Shown here piece after piece: positions 41,748-51,047 of a stretch of DNA of 64,000 nt; the stretch's first letter is position 1; each line of letters starts with the position of its first letter. The stretch spans positions 248,001-312,000 of the forward strand of contig CAWGLZ010000003.1 of NCBI GenBank assembly GCA_963823535.1, given 5' to 3'. The position numbers and the translations under genes were made by a program. A model generated the notes under the pieces. It did no database searches. It worked only from the letters and a program-made list of their open reading frames with translations, and was not told where the DNA came from. Source of the stretch: RPQJ01 sp963823535. Its GTDB lineage: Bacteria > Pseudomonadota > Gammaproteobacteria > Steroidobacterales > Steroidobacteraceae.

Positions 41748-43706
41748 TCAGCGGGCCGCAGCGGTACCTGGCGCCGCTACTGCGTCATCCGCAGTCGAGC
41801 GCCGCCGCCGGTAGCGCCGGTCCGTGATCGCGACGATACCGCCGAGCGCCATGATCAGCGCGCCGAGCCAGATGTACCGGACCATGGGCTTGTACTGGAT
41901 CCGCATGCTCCACGCGCCTGCCCCGAGGTCCTCGCCCATCGCGACGAAGAGGTCCCGGTTCCACTTCACGTGGATGCCGGATTCGGTCATGGGCATGGTC
42001 TGCACGCGGTAGGTCCGCTTCTGCGGATGCAGCGTGGTGACTTCGCGGCCGTCGCGGGTGACCAGCACCTCGGCCTCGATCGCATCGTAGTTCGGGCCCT
42101 CGACCCTTCGCGTGCTCTTGAAGTCGAACGTATAGCCCTTCAGTTCGACCGACTGCCCGGGCGTGAGCGCGATGTCCTTCTCGATGCGGTAGGTCTGCGT
42201 CACGGTCACGCCGATGGCGAACACGCCGACGCCGATGTGGGCGATGGTCATGCCGACCACGCCCCGCGACAGAGACTGCTTGCGGCGGAGCCTCTGCCAG
42301 GGCTCGTACAGCGAGGACAGGATGACCCAGATGCCAGCCGTCAGCCCGACGACGGTGCTCAGGTGGAAGGCACCGTAGGCGACGGGCGGAATGAGCAGCC
42401 CCAGCGCCAGCGAGACGACGAACAGCAGCGTCAGCGGGCGCTTCTTCTCCGCGAGCTTGCCTTTCTTCCAGGCGGAGTGCATGCCGACGGCGAGCAGGAA
42501 CAGCAGCGGGATCGTCGGGATCAGGAAGACCACGTTGAAGTACGGCGGACCCACCGAGATCTTGCCCATGTTCAAGGCGTCGAGGAACAGCGGGTACAGC
42601 GTGCCGATCAGGATCAGCACCGCGGTGATGAGCAGCAGAGCGTTGTTCGCGAGCAGGAACGACTCGCGGGAGACCGTCTCGAAGCCCCCCCGGGTGCGCA
42701 GCGCCGGTCCTCGCCACGCGAACAGCGCCAGCGATCCGCCGACGCAGATGCCGAGGAAGCCGAGGATGAACAGGCCGCGGCTGGGATCGCTCGCAAACGC
42801 GTGCACCGACACCAGCACGCCAGAACGCACGAGGAAGGTCCCGAGCAGGCTGAGCGAGAAGGTGATGATGGCGAGGAGCAGCGTCCAGCTCTTGAACAGG
42901 CCGCGCTTCTCGGTGACGGCGAGGGAGTGGATCAGGGCCGTGCCGACCAGCCAGGGCATGAAGGACGCATTCTCGACCGGATCCCAGAACCACCAGCCGC
43001 CCCAGCCGAGCTCGTAGTACGCCCACCAGCTGCCGAGCGCGATGCCGACGGTCAGGAACATCCACGAAAGCGTGGTCCAGGGGCGCACCCAGCGCGCCCA
43101 CGTCTCGTCGAGCTTGCCTTCGAGCAACGCCGCCACGGCGAACGCGAAGGCGACCGAGAAGCCGACGTAGCCGACGTAGAGCATTGGCGGATGGATCGCG
43201 AGCGCGGGATCCTGCAACAGGGGATTCAGGTCGCGGCCGTCGACCGCCGCCGGGAACAGGCGCTCGAATGGGCTCGAAGTGAGCAGGATGAAGAGCTGGA
43301 AGCCGATGCTGACGATGCCGAGCACGCCGAGCACGCGCGCGGCGAATGTCTCGGGCAGGTCACGGCTGAAGAGGCCGACTGCGACCGACCACGTGGACAG
43401 CGCCAGCGCCCACAGCAGCAGCGAGCCTTCGTGCGCCCCCCAGACCGCGCTGAAGCGATAGAACGTCGGCAGTGCCGAGTTCGAGTTGCTCGCGACATAC
43501 AGCACGGAGAAATCGTTCTTGTAGAACGCCCAGCACAGCACGGCGAACGACAGGGCAACGAACACCCACTGGCCGATGACCGCCGGGCGGGCCGCCGCCA
43601 TCCAACGACGATTGCCGAACTGCGCTCCCGCGAGACCGAACCACGCCTGGGCGGCCGACAGCAGGACTGCGACGATCAGCGCGAACAAGCCGAGTTCTAT
43701 GACCAT
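41748..43706 (-). CDS. ccmF: Cytochrome c haem lyase subunit CcmF
   Basis: A 652-residue polytopic membrane protein, the core of the haem ligase. The haem-handling WWD motif is GWGGWWFWDPVENASFMPWL, and the conserved His residues appear in AIHPPMLYVGY and ALIHSLAVTEK. About 14-15 helices are predicted, with a large periplasmic part near the C-terminus (YTFDFKSTRRVEGPNYDAIE). Length equals that of the E. coli protein. The ATG at 43706 is 29 bases after ccmE. An upstream extension of the frame is not membrane-like and was rejected. Confidence 0.95.
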   Translation of the reverse strand: MVIELGLFALIVAVLLSAAQAWFGLAGAQFGNRRWMAAARPAVIGQWVFVALSFAVLCWAFYKNDFSVLYVASNSNSALPTFYRFSAVWGAHEGSLLLWALALSTWSVAVGLFSRDLPETFAARVLGVLGIVSIGFQLFILLTSSPFERLFPAAVDGRDLNPLLQDPALAIHPPMLYVGYVGFSVAFAFAVAALLEGKLDETWARWVRPWTTLSWMFLTVGIALGSWWAYYELGWGGWWFWDPVENASFMPWLVGTALIHSLAVTEKRGLFKSWTLLLAIITFSLSLLGTFLVRSGVLVSVHAFASDPSRGLFILGFLGICVGGSLALFAWRGPALRTRGGFETVSRESFLLANNALLLITAVLILIGTLYPLFLDALNMGKISVGPPYFNVVFLIPTIPLLFLLAVGMHSAWKKGKLAEKKRPLTLLFVVSLALGLLIPPVAYGAFHLSTVVGLTAGIWVILSSLYEPWQRLRRKQSLSRGVVGMTIAHIGVGVFAIGVTVTQTYRIEKDIALTPGQSVELKGYTFDFKSTRRVEGPNYDAIEAEVLVTRDGREVTTLHPQKRTYRVQTMPMTESGIHVKWNRDLFVAMGEDLGAGAWSMRIQYKPMVRYIWLGALIMALGGIVAITDRRYRRRRSTADDAVAAPGTAAAR

Positions 43707-43735
43707 AGGTGTTTCCCCTGCCCTCTGTGGCCTGC

Positions 43736-44191
43736 TCAGGTGCTGCCCTGGCTGCTCGCCTGCGCGGCGTCCATGTGAGGCTTCAGGCTGTCCTTGACCT
43801 CGGGTGGCATGTAGTTCTCGTCGTGCTTGGCGAGGACTTCCTCGGCGACGAACAGGCCGTCGTTGCTGAGCTTGCCGCGGGCGATGATGCCCTGTCCCTC
43901 GCGGAACAGGTCCGGCAGGACGCCGGTGTAGCTCACGCCGACCGTGTTGGCGAAGTCGGTGAGCGTGAACCGGACCTCGAGGCTGCCTGGCGCGCGCTGC
44001 ACACTGCCGTTTTCCACGAGGCCGCCGACGCGGAAGCTGCGCGCATCGGGCGCCTCGCCGGCGTGGATCTGGGTCGGGCTGTAGTAGTACAGGAGGTTCT
44101 TCTGGAAGGCCTGCAGTGCGAAGGCGGTCGCGATGCCGACGCCGACGAGGATTGCCGCCACGGTGGCCATGCGCTTCTGACGGGGTGTCAT
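43736..44191 (-). CDS. ccmE: Haem chaperone CcmE
   Basis: A 151-residue periplasmic haem chaperone with one N-terminal anchor helix (VAAILVGVGIATAFALQAF). The haem-binding His123 lies in LAKHDENYMPPEV, which has the Tyr needed as axial ligand. The OB-fold body includes FRVGGLVENGSVQR and VSYTGVLPDLFREGQG. It receives haem from CcmC/CcmD and passes it to CcmF. The start at 44191 lies 11 bases after the ccmD stop, behind a GGAG site. Confidence 0.95.
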   Translation of the reverse strand: MTPRQKRMATVAAILVGVGIATAFALQAFQKNLLYYYSPTQIHAGEAPDARSFRVGGLVENGSVQRAPGSLEVRFTLTDFANTVGVSYTGVLPDLFREGQGIIARGKLSNDGLFVAEEVLAKHDENYMPPEVKDSLKPHMDAAQASSQGST

Positions 44192-44202
44192 GAGTGATCT
44201 CC

Positions 44203-44361
44203 TTAATCTGCACTCGAGCGGCGCCGCGCGCTGGCCTGCTCGTCCGCCTCGCAGCGACGGGCACCCAGCCAGTTCATCAACAGCACCACGGCGGTTAGAC
44301 CGTACGCCGTCCAAACATATCCGGCATAACCACCCATTCTAAGAAACTCTTGCAAGTCCAT
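44203..44361 (-). CDS. ccmD: Haem exporter protein CcmD
   Basis: A 52-residue protein, easily missed because of its size. It has the CcmD pattern: FLRMGGYAGYVWTAYGLTAV forms the single helix, followed by a basic/charged tail (NWLGARRCEADEQASARRR). It stabilises CcmABC and helps release holo-CcmE. The ATG at 44361 lies 3 bases after the ccmC stop and the TAA at 44203-44205 is 11 bases before ccmE, exactly where the gene is expected in the operon. Confidence 0.93.
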   Translation of the reverse strand: MDLQEFLRMGGYAGYVWTAYGLTAVVLLMNWLGARRCEADEQASARRRSSAD

Positions 44362-44364
44362 GAA

Positions 44365-45093
44365 TTATCTGCCTTCTTTAAGCCAGGTGGCGTTGCGTTC
44401 CCGGCGCAGGATCTCGCCGCGGAGCCGTCGGGAGACCGCCCAGCCGTAATACAACTGGAAGCCCACGATCATGATGAACAGCGGGATCAGCATCTCGATC
44501 GCGATGGACGGCTTGTCGAGCTTGGTGACGCTGGCCGGCTGGTGCAGCGTGGTCCACCACTCGACCGAGTAATGGATGATCGGCACGTTGATGACGCCGA
44601 CGATGGCGAGCACGGCACTCGCCCGGTCGGCGCGCTGCGGATCGTCGAAGGACGAGCGCAGCGCCATGTAGCCGAGGTAGAGGAAGAGCAGGATCAGCTC
44701 GGAGGTGAGCCGGGCATCCCAGACCCACCACGTGCCCCACATGGGCTTGCCCCAGATCGAGCCGGTGGCCAGCGCCAGGAACGTGAAGCTCGCGCCGATC
44801 GGCGCACTGGCTGCCGCCGCCGCGTGCGCCAGCTTGATGCGCCAGATGAGCCCGACGCCGGCGGCCACCGCCATCGCGACGTAGATGAACATCGACATCC
44901 ACGCGCTCGGGGCGTGCACGTACAGGATGCGGAAGGCGTCGCCCTGCTGGTAGTCGGCGGGCGCCTTCACCAGGCCCCACCAGGCCGCCAGCAGGATCAG
45001 TGCCAGCGCGGGCCAGCCGAACCAGGGCGCCAGGTTGCCGAGCAGGCGATAGGCGTGCGGGGGCGAGGCGAACTTATGAAACCAGGTCCACAT
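44365..45093 (-). CDS. ccmC: Haem exporter subunit CcmC
   Basis: A 242-residue membrane protein with six helices. The haem-handling motif is GTWWVWDARLTSE, flanked by the two ligand His (YVHAPSAWMS and NVPIIHYSVEWW). It loads haem onto CcmE and defines the CcmABCD release complex. It begins MWTWFHKFASPPHAYRL, as many gammaproteobacterial CcmC proteins do. It lies 35 bases after ccmB and 3 before ccmD. Confidence 0.95.
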   Translation of the reverse strand: MWTWFHKFASPPHAYRLLGNLAPWFGWPALALILLAAWWGLVKAPADYQQGDAFRILYVHAPSAWMSMFIYVAMAVAAGVGLIWRIKLAHAAAAASAPIGASFTFLALATGSIWGKPMWGTWWVWDARLTSELILLFLYLGYMALRSSFDDPQRADRASAVLAIVGVINVPIIHYSVEWWTTLHQPASVTKLDKPSIAIEMLIPLFIMIVGFQLYYGWAVSRRLRGEILRRERNATWLKEGR

Positions 45094-45128
45094 GAGGGTC
45101 TATTGCCTGTCTTGCCTTGCGTTGGAAC

Positions 45129-45815
45129 TCAACTCTCGACGCTGATGCGGATCGCGGCGGACATCGCCAGCGGCCCGAGGCTCAGCGTGAGGAAAAAGAT
45201 GGCGGCGAGCAGCTGCAGCGGGCCGGACGGCGAGTCACCGTCCATGACCATCCCGACGGCCCGCGAACCGAAGATCAGCAGCGGCATGGCGAGCGGCAGG
45301 ACCAGCAGCGAGAGCAGCACGCTGCCCCGGCGGACCCCGACCGTGAGCGCGGCGCCGATGCCGCCCAGGACGCTGAGCGTGGCGGTGCCGAGCAGCAGCG
45401 ACAGCACCAGCGTGCCCCAGGCACTGAACGGCAGTCCGAGCGCCGTTCCCACGACCGGCGACATGATGACGAGGGGCAGGCCCGTCAGCACCCAGTGCGA
45501 GGCCACCTTCGCGAGGAGCAGCCAGCCGAGCGGCTGTCCGGACAACACCCATTGTTCCATCGTGCCGTCTTCGACATCCGAGCGGAACAATGATTCCAGC
45601 GCCAGCAGCGATGCGAGCAGGGCCGCGACCCAGACGACCCCGCCGGAGATCTCCCGGAGCTGGCTCAGGTCGGGGGTCGTGGCGAGCGGGAACAGCGTCG
45701 TGACCACGACGTAGAAGATGAGTGGCTGGGCGACCTCGTCCCAGCGGCGCCAGGCGAGGGTGAGGTCGCGTCGGAAGACGAGGCCGGCCGCGGACGAGAT
45801 GGCGGCGCGCTGCAT
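45129..45815 (-). CDS. ccmB: Haem exporter permease CcmB
   Basis: A 228-residue membrane permease with six helices, partner of CcmA. Family sequence includes RRDLTLAWRRWDEVAQPLIF at the start and VEDGTMEQWVLSGQPLGWLL in the first cytosolic loop. The ATG at 45815 overlaps the ccmA stop by one base, and the protein has the usual length. CcmAB uses ATP to release haem-loaded CcmE from CcmC. Confidence 0.94.
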   Translation of the reverse strand: MQRAAISSAAGLVFRRDLTLAWRRWDEVAQPLIFYVVVTTLFPLATTPDLSQLREISGGVVWVAALLASLLALESLFRSDVEDGTMEQWVLSGQPLGWLLLAKVASHWVLTGLPLVIMSPVVGTALGLPFSAWGTLVLSLLLGTATLSVLGGIGAALTVGVRRGSVLLSLLVLPLAMPLLIFGSRAVGMVMDGDSPSGPLQLLAAIFFLTLSLGPLAMSAAIRISVES

Positions 45816-46444
45816 CAGCTGAGCTCCAGGCGTCGCAGGAATGACGCCTCGTCGAGCAGTCGCTGGTGGGCGGCTGCCAGCGCGAGGCCGCCAGCCTGGA
45901 CGTGTTCGCGCACCAGCTGCTCGACCAGGCCGTAGCCCGCCGTGTCGAGGTTGGTCACGGGTTCGTCGAGGATCCACAGCACGGCGCCCGACAGCAGCAG
46001 CCGGGCCAGCGCCAGGCGGCGCTTCTGCCCCGCCGACAGCGAGCGTGCGGGCAGGTCGCCGCGCGAGAGGATGCCGACCCGGTCGAGGGCCGCGTCGATG
46101 TCGGACGGCTCCAGCGCCTGCCGCAGCCCGGCCAGGAATTGCAGGTTCTCGCGGGCGGTGAGGTCGGCCTTCAGGGAGTTCAGGTGGCCCAGGTAGGCCA
46201 TGTCGGTATGGAATTCTTCACTCGAGTGGTGGAGTTCCTTGCCACGCCACACCACGGTGCCACTCTCGGCCGGCAGCAGTCCGCAGACGACCCGCAGGAG
46301 CGTCGTCTTGCCGACGCCGTTCGGACCGGTGATCTTGAGAAACTCGCCCGCGCGCACGCCGAACGACACGTCCCGCAGGATGTGCCGGTCGCCTCGCCAA
46401 GCATTGATCTCTCGAGCCTCGAGCAGGGCCCCGTCGGGCAACAT
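45815..46444 (-). CDS. ccmA: Haem exporter ATPase CcmA
   Basis: A 209-residue ABC ATPase with all motifs: Walker A GPNGVGKTT, signature LSAGQKRRL, Walker B AVLWILDEP and the switch His in LALAAAHQ. It is short, as usual for CcmA. It starts the ccmABCDEFGHI operon, which runs leftward without gaps to ccmI. A 90-base gap separates it from the carboxylase gene upstream on the same strand, so an internal promoter is expected there but not obvious. Confidence 0.94.
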   Translation of the reverse strand: MLPDGALLEAREINAWRGDRHILRDVSFGVRAGEFLKITGPNGVGKTTLLRVVCGLLPAESGTVVWRGKELHHSSEEFHTDMAYLGHLNSLKADLTARENLQFLAGLRQALEPSDIDAALDRVGILSRGDLPARSLSAGQKRRLALARLLLSGAVLWILDEPVTNLDTAGYGLVEQLVREHVQAGGLALAAAHQRLLDEASFLRRLELS

Positions 46445-46534
46445 CGATCCTCCGCGCTACGCTGATCCGGGCCAGTCGCCCGGAACACGGCCCGCGCGGC
46501 GACTAAGTGGGCGCGAAGTCTAGCAAAACGACAA

Positions 46535-48550
46535 TCATTCCGTGTCTGCGACTTGCCGTAGCGAACCGGCGTCCACGGGCGTCAGCACCACGAGTTCCAC
46601 GCCCTCCTCTACGCGATCACCGGGCTTGACCGCGACCTCGGAAACCGTTCCAGCCCAGGGGGCACTGAGGGAGTGCTCCATTTTCATCGCCTCGAGCACC
46701 ACCAGCACGGTCCCCGCCTCCACGGTCTCGCCCGCCCGGGTCCGCACGTCCAGCACGAGTCCGGGCATCGGTGACCGCAGGTGTCCCTCGTGTTCCGCCG
46801 ACACGTGGTGTTCGGCCCCCGTGTCCTCGGCGAACTCGAACCTCAGGCACTGCCGCCGCAGAACGAAGCCGTCCTCCGTGAACTCCAGCCGGGCGTCGAA
46901 GGCCTGTCCGTCGATCCTGCCCGTGACGCGACCCGCGGCCGTGCAGTGGCACGACTCCAGCAGGTGCGAGCGGCCGTCGAGTTCGACGGCGAGATCCGGG
47001 CCGGAGCGCCTCATCCGCAGCCAGCGACGCTCGTCTCCCAGCCTGAGCGGCAGTCGTACCGAGGGCGTCCCGTTGATGCGGAAGCCGTCCGCGTCGCTCC
47101 ACGGCGTCAAGCGCGCATCGGGTCCGGTCGCCTGCACGCCACTCGCCGCCAGTCCGGCGCCGGCGCCGATCAGCCAGGCCATCGTCCGGTCGCTCGCGGT
47201 CGCCCCGGTGGGCCGCAGGGCGCCCTCGAGCAGTCGCGTGCTGACGTCGCCCGTGCGTACGGCCTCCGCGCCCAGGATCTCCCACAGGAAGCGGGTGTTC
47301 GTGCGCACGCCGTCCACGACCGTCGATTCCAGTGCCTTGCGCAGGCGATCCATCGCCTCGAGCCGGTCCCCACCCCAGGCGACGAGCTTGGCCAGCATCG
47401 GGTCGTAGTAGATGCTGACTTCGTCGCCTTCCCGCACGCCCGTGTCGACGCGCAGGTGCTCGATCTCGTCCGGGAAACGCAGCCGCTCTAGCCGCCCGGT
47501 CGACGGCAGGAACCCGCGGTCCGGATCCTCCGCGTACAGGCGCGCCTCGACGGCATGTCCGCGCTGGAGGATCTGTGGCTGGCGCAGCGGCAGCGCCTCG
47601 CCGCTCGCGACGCGCAACTGCCACTCGACGAGGTCGACACCGGTGATCATCTCGGTCACGGGGTGCTCGACCTGCAGCCGGGTGTTCATCTCGAGAAAGT
47701 AGAACTCGCGCCCGTCGAACAGGAATTCGACGGTGCCGGCGCCGACGTAACCCACCGCCCGCGCCGCCGCGACAGCCGCGTCACCCATCGCCGCCCGGGT
47801 GGCCGGCTCGAGGCCCGGTGCCGGCGCCTCCTCGATCACCTTCTGGTGGCGGCGCTGCAGGGAGCAGTCCCGTTCGAACAGGTGGACCGTGTTGCCCTGG
47901 GAATCCGCAAAGACCTGGATCTCGACGTGGCGGCCTTTCTCGACGAATCGCTCCAGCAGGAGGCGGGCGTCGCCGAAGGCCTTCTGCGCCTCGCGCCGGG
48001 CCCCGTGCAGCGCTTCCGGGAGTTCGGCGGCCGAACGCACGATGCGCATGCCCTTGCCGCCCCCGCCCGCCGTCGGCTTCACCAGCAGCGGAAAGCCGAG
48101 CCGGCCGGCCTCCGCCTCGAGCGCCGCGTCGGACTGGTCCTCGCCGTCGTAGCCCGGCAGCACCGGGACGCCGGCCGCGGCCATCAGCTGTCGCGCATCG
48201 CTCTTCGATCCCATGCGGTGGATCGCATCGGCGGGCGGTCCGACGAAGACGACGCCTGCCTCGGCGCAGGCCCGCGCAAACCCGGCGTTCTCCGAGAGGA
48301 AGCCGTAGCCTGGATGAATGGCTGCGGCGGAGGTGTCTCGCGCCGCCGCCAGTATCCGCGCCGCGTCGAGGTAACTGGCCTGCGCCTCGGCCGGGCCGAT
48401 CTCGACGGCCTCGTCGGCCAGTTGCGTGTGCAGCGCGCCACGATCCGCGCTGGAATACACGGCGATCGTGCGCACGCCCAGGCGGCGCGCGGTACGGATG
48501 ATCCGGCAGGCGATCTCGCCACGATTGGCGATCAGCAGGCTCTTGAGCAT
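46535..48550 (-). CDS. liuD: Methylcrotonyl-CoA carboxylase biotin-containing alpha subunit
   Basis: A 671-residue fused biotin carboxylase and biotin carrier. Residues 1-450 are the carboxylase (IANRGEIACRIIRTARRLGV, ATP loop KPTAGGGGKGMRI, active-site EMNTRLQVEHPVTE). A linker domain follows, and the biotinyl Lys623 is in VLEAMKMEH. With the beta subunit gene 9 bases upstream it forms an acyl-CoA carboxylase. The isovaleryl-CoA dehydrogenase in the operon points to 3-methylcrotonyl-CoA as substrate in leucine breakdown; geranyl-CoA or related acids cannot be excluded. Confidence 0.9.
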   Translation of the reverse strand: MLKSLLIANRGEIACRIIRTARRLGVRTIAVYSSADRGALHTQLADEAVEIGPAEAQASYLDAARILAAARDTSAAAIHPGYGFLSENAGFARACAEAGVVFVGPPADAIHRMGSKSDARQLMAAAGVPVLPGYDGEDQSDAALEAEAGRLGFPLLVKPTAGGGGKGMRIVRSAAELPEALHGARREAQKAFGDARLLLERFVEKGRHVEIQVFADSQGNTVHLFERDCSLQRRHQKVIEEAPAPGLEPATRAAMGDAAVAAARAVGYVGAGTVEFLFDGREFYFLEMNTRLQVEHPVTEMITGVDLVEWQLRVASGEALPLRQPQILQRGHAVEARLYAEDPDRGFLPSTGRLERLRFPDEIEHLRVDTGVREGDEVSIYYDPMLAKLVAWGGDRLEAMDRLRKALESTVVDGVRTNTRFLWEILGAEAVRTGDVSTRLLEGALRPTGATASDRTMAWLIGAGAGLAASGVQATGPDARLTPWSDADGFRINGTPSVRLPLRLGDERRWLRMRRSGPDLAVELDGRSHLLESCHCTAAGRVTGRIDGQAFDARLEFTEDGFVLRRQCLRFEFAEDTGAEHHVSAEHEGHLRSPMPGLVLDVRTRAGETVEAGTVLVVLEAMKMEHSLSAPWAGTVSEVAVKPGDRVEEGVELVVLTPVDAGSLRQVADTE

Positions 48551-48559
48551 GTCAGCGCC

Positions 48560-50167
48560 TCACATCCGGAAGATGCCGTAGGGTCGCTCGCCGTCGTCGG
48601 GGCGGCAGGTCGTCGCCGCCAGTGCGAGCTTGAGCACGGAGCGCGTGTCCGCCGGGTCGATGACGCCGTCGTCCCACAGGCGCGCGCTCGCGTAGTAGGG
48701 ATGGCCCTGTGTCTCGTATTGCGAGCGGATCTCCGCGCGGAACGCGTCCTCGTCGGCCGCGGCCCAGTCCGCGCCGCGGCGCTGCAGGCCGTCGCGCTTG
48801 ACGATCGCCAGCACTGTCGCCGCCTGTTCGCCGCCCATGACCGAGATGCGCGCGTTCGGCCAGGTCCACAGGAACCGGCCACCGTAGGAGCGCCCACACA
48901 TGGCGTAATTGCCGGCACCGAAGGAGCCGCCGATGATGACCGTGAGCTTGGGCACGGAAGCACAGGCGACGGCCGTCACCATCTTCGCGCCATCGCGAGC
49001 GATGCCGCCCGCCTCGTATTTCCGGCCGACCATGAAGCCGGTGATGTTCTGCAGGAACAGCAGCGGTATCCGTCGGCGGTTGCACAGCTCGACGAAGTGC
49101 GCGCCCTTCAGCGCCGACTCCGAGAACAGCACGCCGTTGTTCGCGACGATGCCCACCGGGTAGCCGCCGATGCGGGCGAAGCCGCAGACCAGTGTCGCGC
49201 CGTACAGCGCCTTGAATTCGTCGAGCTCCGAGCCGTCCACGAGCCGCGCAATCACCTCGCGCACGTCGTACGGGTGCCGCGTGTCGCGCGGCACCACACC
49301 GTAGAGTTCCTGCGCGTCATAGCGCGGCGGCCGCTCGGCCGCGGGCGGCGGCCGGGATCCTTTCCGGTTGAGGTGCGACACGAGCCGCCGGGCCATCCAG
49401 AGCGCGTGCGCGTCGTTGTCCGCCAGGTGGTCGACGACCCCGGATTGCCGGGCGTGGACGTCCCCGCCCCCGAGGGTCTCGGCATCCACGACCTCGCCCG
49501 TCGCCGCCTGCACGAGCGGCGGTCCGCCGAGGAAGATCGTGCCCTGCTCGCGGACGATGATGGCCTCGTCGCACATCGCGGGGACGTACGCGCCGCCCGC
49601 GGTGCACGAACCCATGACCACCGCCAGTTGCGGGATCCCGGCAGCGGACATCTGCGCCTGGTTGTAGAAGATGCGGCCGAAGTGATCGCGATCGGGAAAG
49701 ACGTCGTCCTGCCGCGGCAGGAACGCTCCGCCGGAATCGACGAGGTAGATGCAGGGCAACCGGTTCTCGAGCGCGACCTCCTGGGCGCGAAGGTGCTTCT
49801 TCACGGTGATCGGGTAATACGTGCCACCCTTCACGGTTGCGTCGTTGCCGACGATCATGCACTCGAGGCCGCCCACGCGGCCGATGCCGGTGACGACGCC
49901 GCCGGCCGGGATCCAGTCCCCGTACAACTCGTGCCCGGCCAGCTGGCCGATCTCGAGGAACGGCGAGCCCGCGTCGACCAGCCGGTCGATCCGGTCGCGG
50001 ACGAACATCTTGTCGCGAGCCTCGTGCTGGGCCCGCGCCGAGGCGGAACCGCCGGCCGAGATGCGCGTGACCAGTTCGCGCAGTTCCCCGGAGAGACGGA
50101 GGTTGACCTCGCGGTTCGCGGCATAGTCCGCCGCCGAGCGGTCGATGCGGGTCTGGATGAGGCTCAC
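48560..50167 (-). CDS. liuB: Methylcrotonyl-CoA carboxylase beta subunit (carboxyltransferase)
   Basis: A 535-residue carboxyltransferase. It contains both crotonase-like halves: YLVDSGGAFLPRQDDVFPDR, GSCTAGGAYVPAMCDEAII, then FLQNITGFMVGRKYEAGGIA and SFGAGNYAMCGRSYGGRFLW, which agree closely with methylcrotonyl-CoA carboxylase rather than propionyl-CoA carboxylase. The start is GTG at 50167, with GGAGG upstream at good spacing, and leads directly into SLIQTRIDRSAADYAANR. It lies 16 bases after the lyase-like gene and 9 bases before the alpha subunit gene. Confidence 0.93.
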   Translation of the reverse strand: MSLIQTRIDRSAADYAANREVNLRLSGELRELVTRISAGGSASARAQHEARDKMFVRDRIDRLVDAGSPFLEIGQLAGHELYGDWIPAGGVVTGIGRVGGLECMIVGNDATVKGGTYYPITVKKHLRAQEVALENRLPCIYLVDSGGAFLPRQDDVFPDRDHFGRIFYNQAQMSAAGIPQLAVVMGSCTAGGAYVPAMCDEAIIVREQGTIFLGGPPLVQAATGEVVDAETLGGGDVHARQSGVVDHLADNDAHALWMARRLVSHLNRKGSRPPPAAERPPRYDAQELYGVVPRDTRHPYDVREVIARLVDGSELDEFKALYGATLVCGFARIGGYPVGIVANNGVLFSESALKGAHFVELCNRRRIPLLFLQNITGFMVGRKYEAGGIARDGAKMVTAVACASVPKLTVIIGGSFGAGNYAMCGRSYGGRFLWTWPNARISVMGGEQAATVLAIVKRDGLQRRGADWAAADEDAFRAEIRSQYETQGHPYYASARLWDDGVIDPADTRSVLKLALAATTCRPDDGERPYGIFRM

Positions 50168-50183
50168 GTGAAGTCCTCCGCAG

Positions 50184-51047
50184 TCAGCCGCGCCGTGCCG
50201 CGGCCAGGATGCGCTCGGCCTGGCGCAGGTGGGGCTTGTCGAGCATCGACCCTTCGAAGGCCACGGCGCCCTGGCCCGGCGAGGCGCGGAATGCGGCGAG
50301 CACCTGTTCCGCCCGGCGAACCTCGTCCTCGCTCGGCTCGAACGCCGCATGGATCGGCGCCACCTGGTGCGGGTGGATCGCGAGCTTGCCGACGAAGCCC
50401 TGGCGGCGCGACGCCCGGGCGCGGCGTTCCACGGCAGTCGCATCGCGGATCTCGGTGTCCACCGTGTCGATGGCCGGCACGCCGGCCGCGGCAGCCGCCA
50501 GCAGGCACAGGGAGCGGGCCAGCGCGAAGGTGGACTCGAACTCACCGTCTGCCGTCCGGTTGCCGAGCGCACCGATGTCCGCGGCCAGGTCCTCGGCGCC
50601 CCAGGTCAGGCCCGCGACGCGAGCCGGCAAGGCCTTGAACGTGGCGGCATTCAGCACCGCCGCCGCACTTTCGGTGACCAGCGGCAGGACACCGATGCTG
50701 CCCGCCGGGTGAGCGAAACGTGCCTCGAGAATTTCCAGCCAGTGGCTCACGCGGTGCACGTCGCTGCCGTCGCGCGCCTTCGGCAGCACGATGCCGTCGG
50801 GGCGGCCCTCGATCACCGTCGCGAGATCCGCGAGGGCATCCGGCGTGTCGACGGGATTGATGCGTACCCAGGCCGGGACCCGGCGCTCCGCTTCCCTGAG
50901 CCAGCGCGTAATCTCGCTTCTCGCTCGGGACCGGTGCTCCGGGAGCACGGCATCCTCGAGGTCGAAGATGATCGCGTCGGCGCCGCTCGCGGCGGCCTTG
51001 TCGAATCGTTCCGGCCGGTCGCCGGGCACGAACAGCATCGAGCGCAT
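50184..51047 (-). CDS. CitE-like beta-hydroxyacyl-CoA lyase (HpcH/HpaI family)
   Basis: A 287-residue TIM-barrel enzyme of the CitE/HpcH family. Signatures are MRSMLFVPGDRPERFDKA, DAIIFDLEDAVLPEHR with the metal-binding Asp/Glu, the CoA-site Arg region (AWVRINPVDTPDALAD) and WGAEDLAADIGA. In Mycobacterium tuberculosis the related Rv2498c sits in the same gene set and acts on (R)-3-hydroxy-3-methylglutaryl-CoA and similar thioesters. Here it takes the operon place usually held by LiuE-type HMG-CoA lyase. Its start overlaps the MaoC stop by one base. Confidence 0.85.
   Translation of the reverse strand: MRSMLFVPGDRPERFDKAAASGADAIIFDLEDAVLPEHRSRARSEITRWLREAERRVPAWVRINPVDTPDALADLATVIEGRPDGIVLPKARDGSDVHRVSHWLEILEARFAHPAGSIGVLPLVTESAAAVLNAATFKALPARVAGLTWGAEDLAADIGALGNRTADGEFESTFALARSLCLLAAAAAGVPAIDTVDTEIRDATAVERRARASRRQGFVGKLAIHPHQVAPIHAAFEPSEDEVRRAEQVLAAFRASPGQGAVAFEGSMLDKPHLRQAERILAAARRG

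Noticed and set aside
41583..43778. Open frame of about 730 codons on the plus strand
   Set aside because: It lies antisense to ccmF and is highly charged, mirroring hydrophobic codons on the other strand. No domain is visible.
47555..50638. Open frame of over 1000 codons on the plus strand
   Set aside because: It is antisense to both carboxylase subunits and is rich in Arg, His, Val and Gly without any domain. Long antisense frames are usual opposite GC-rich genes.
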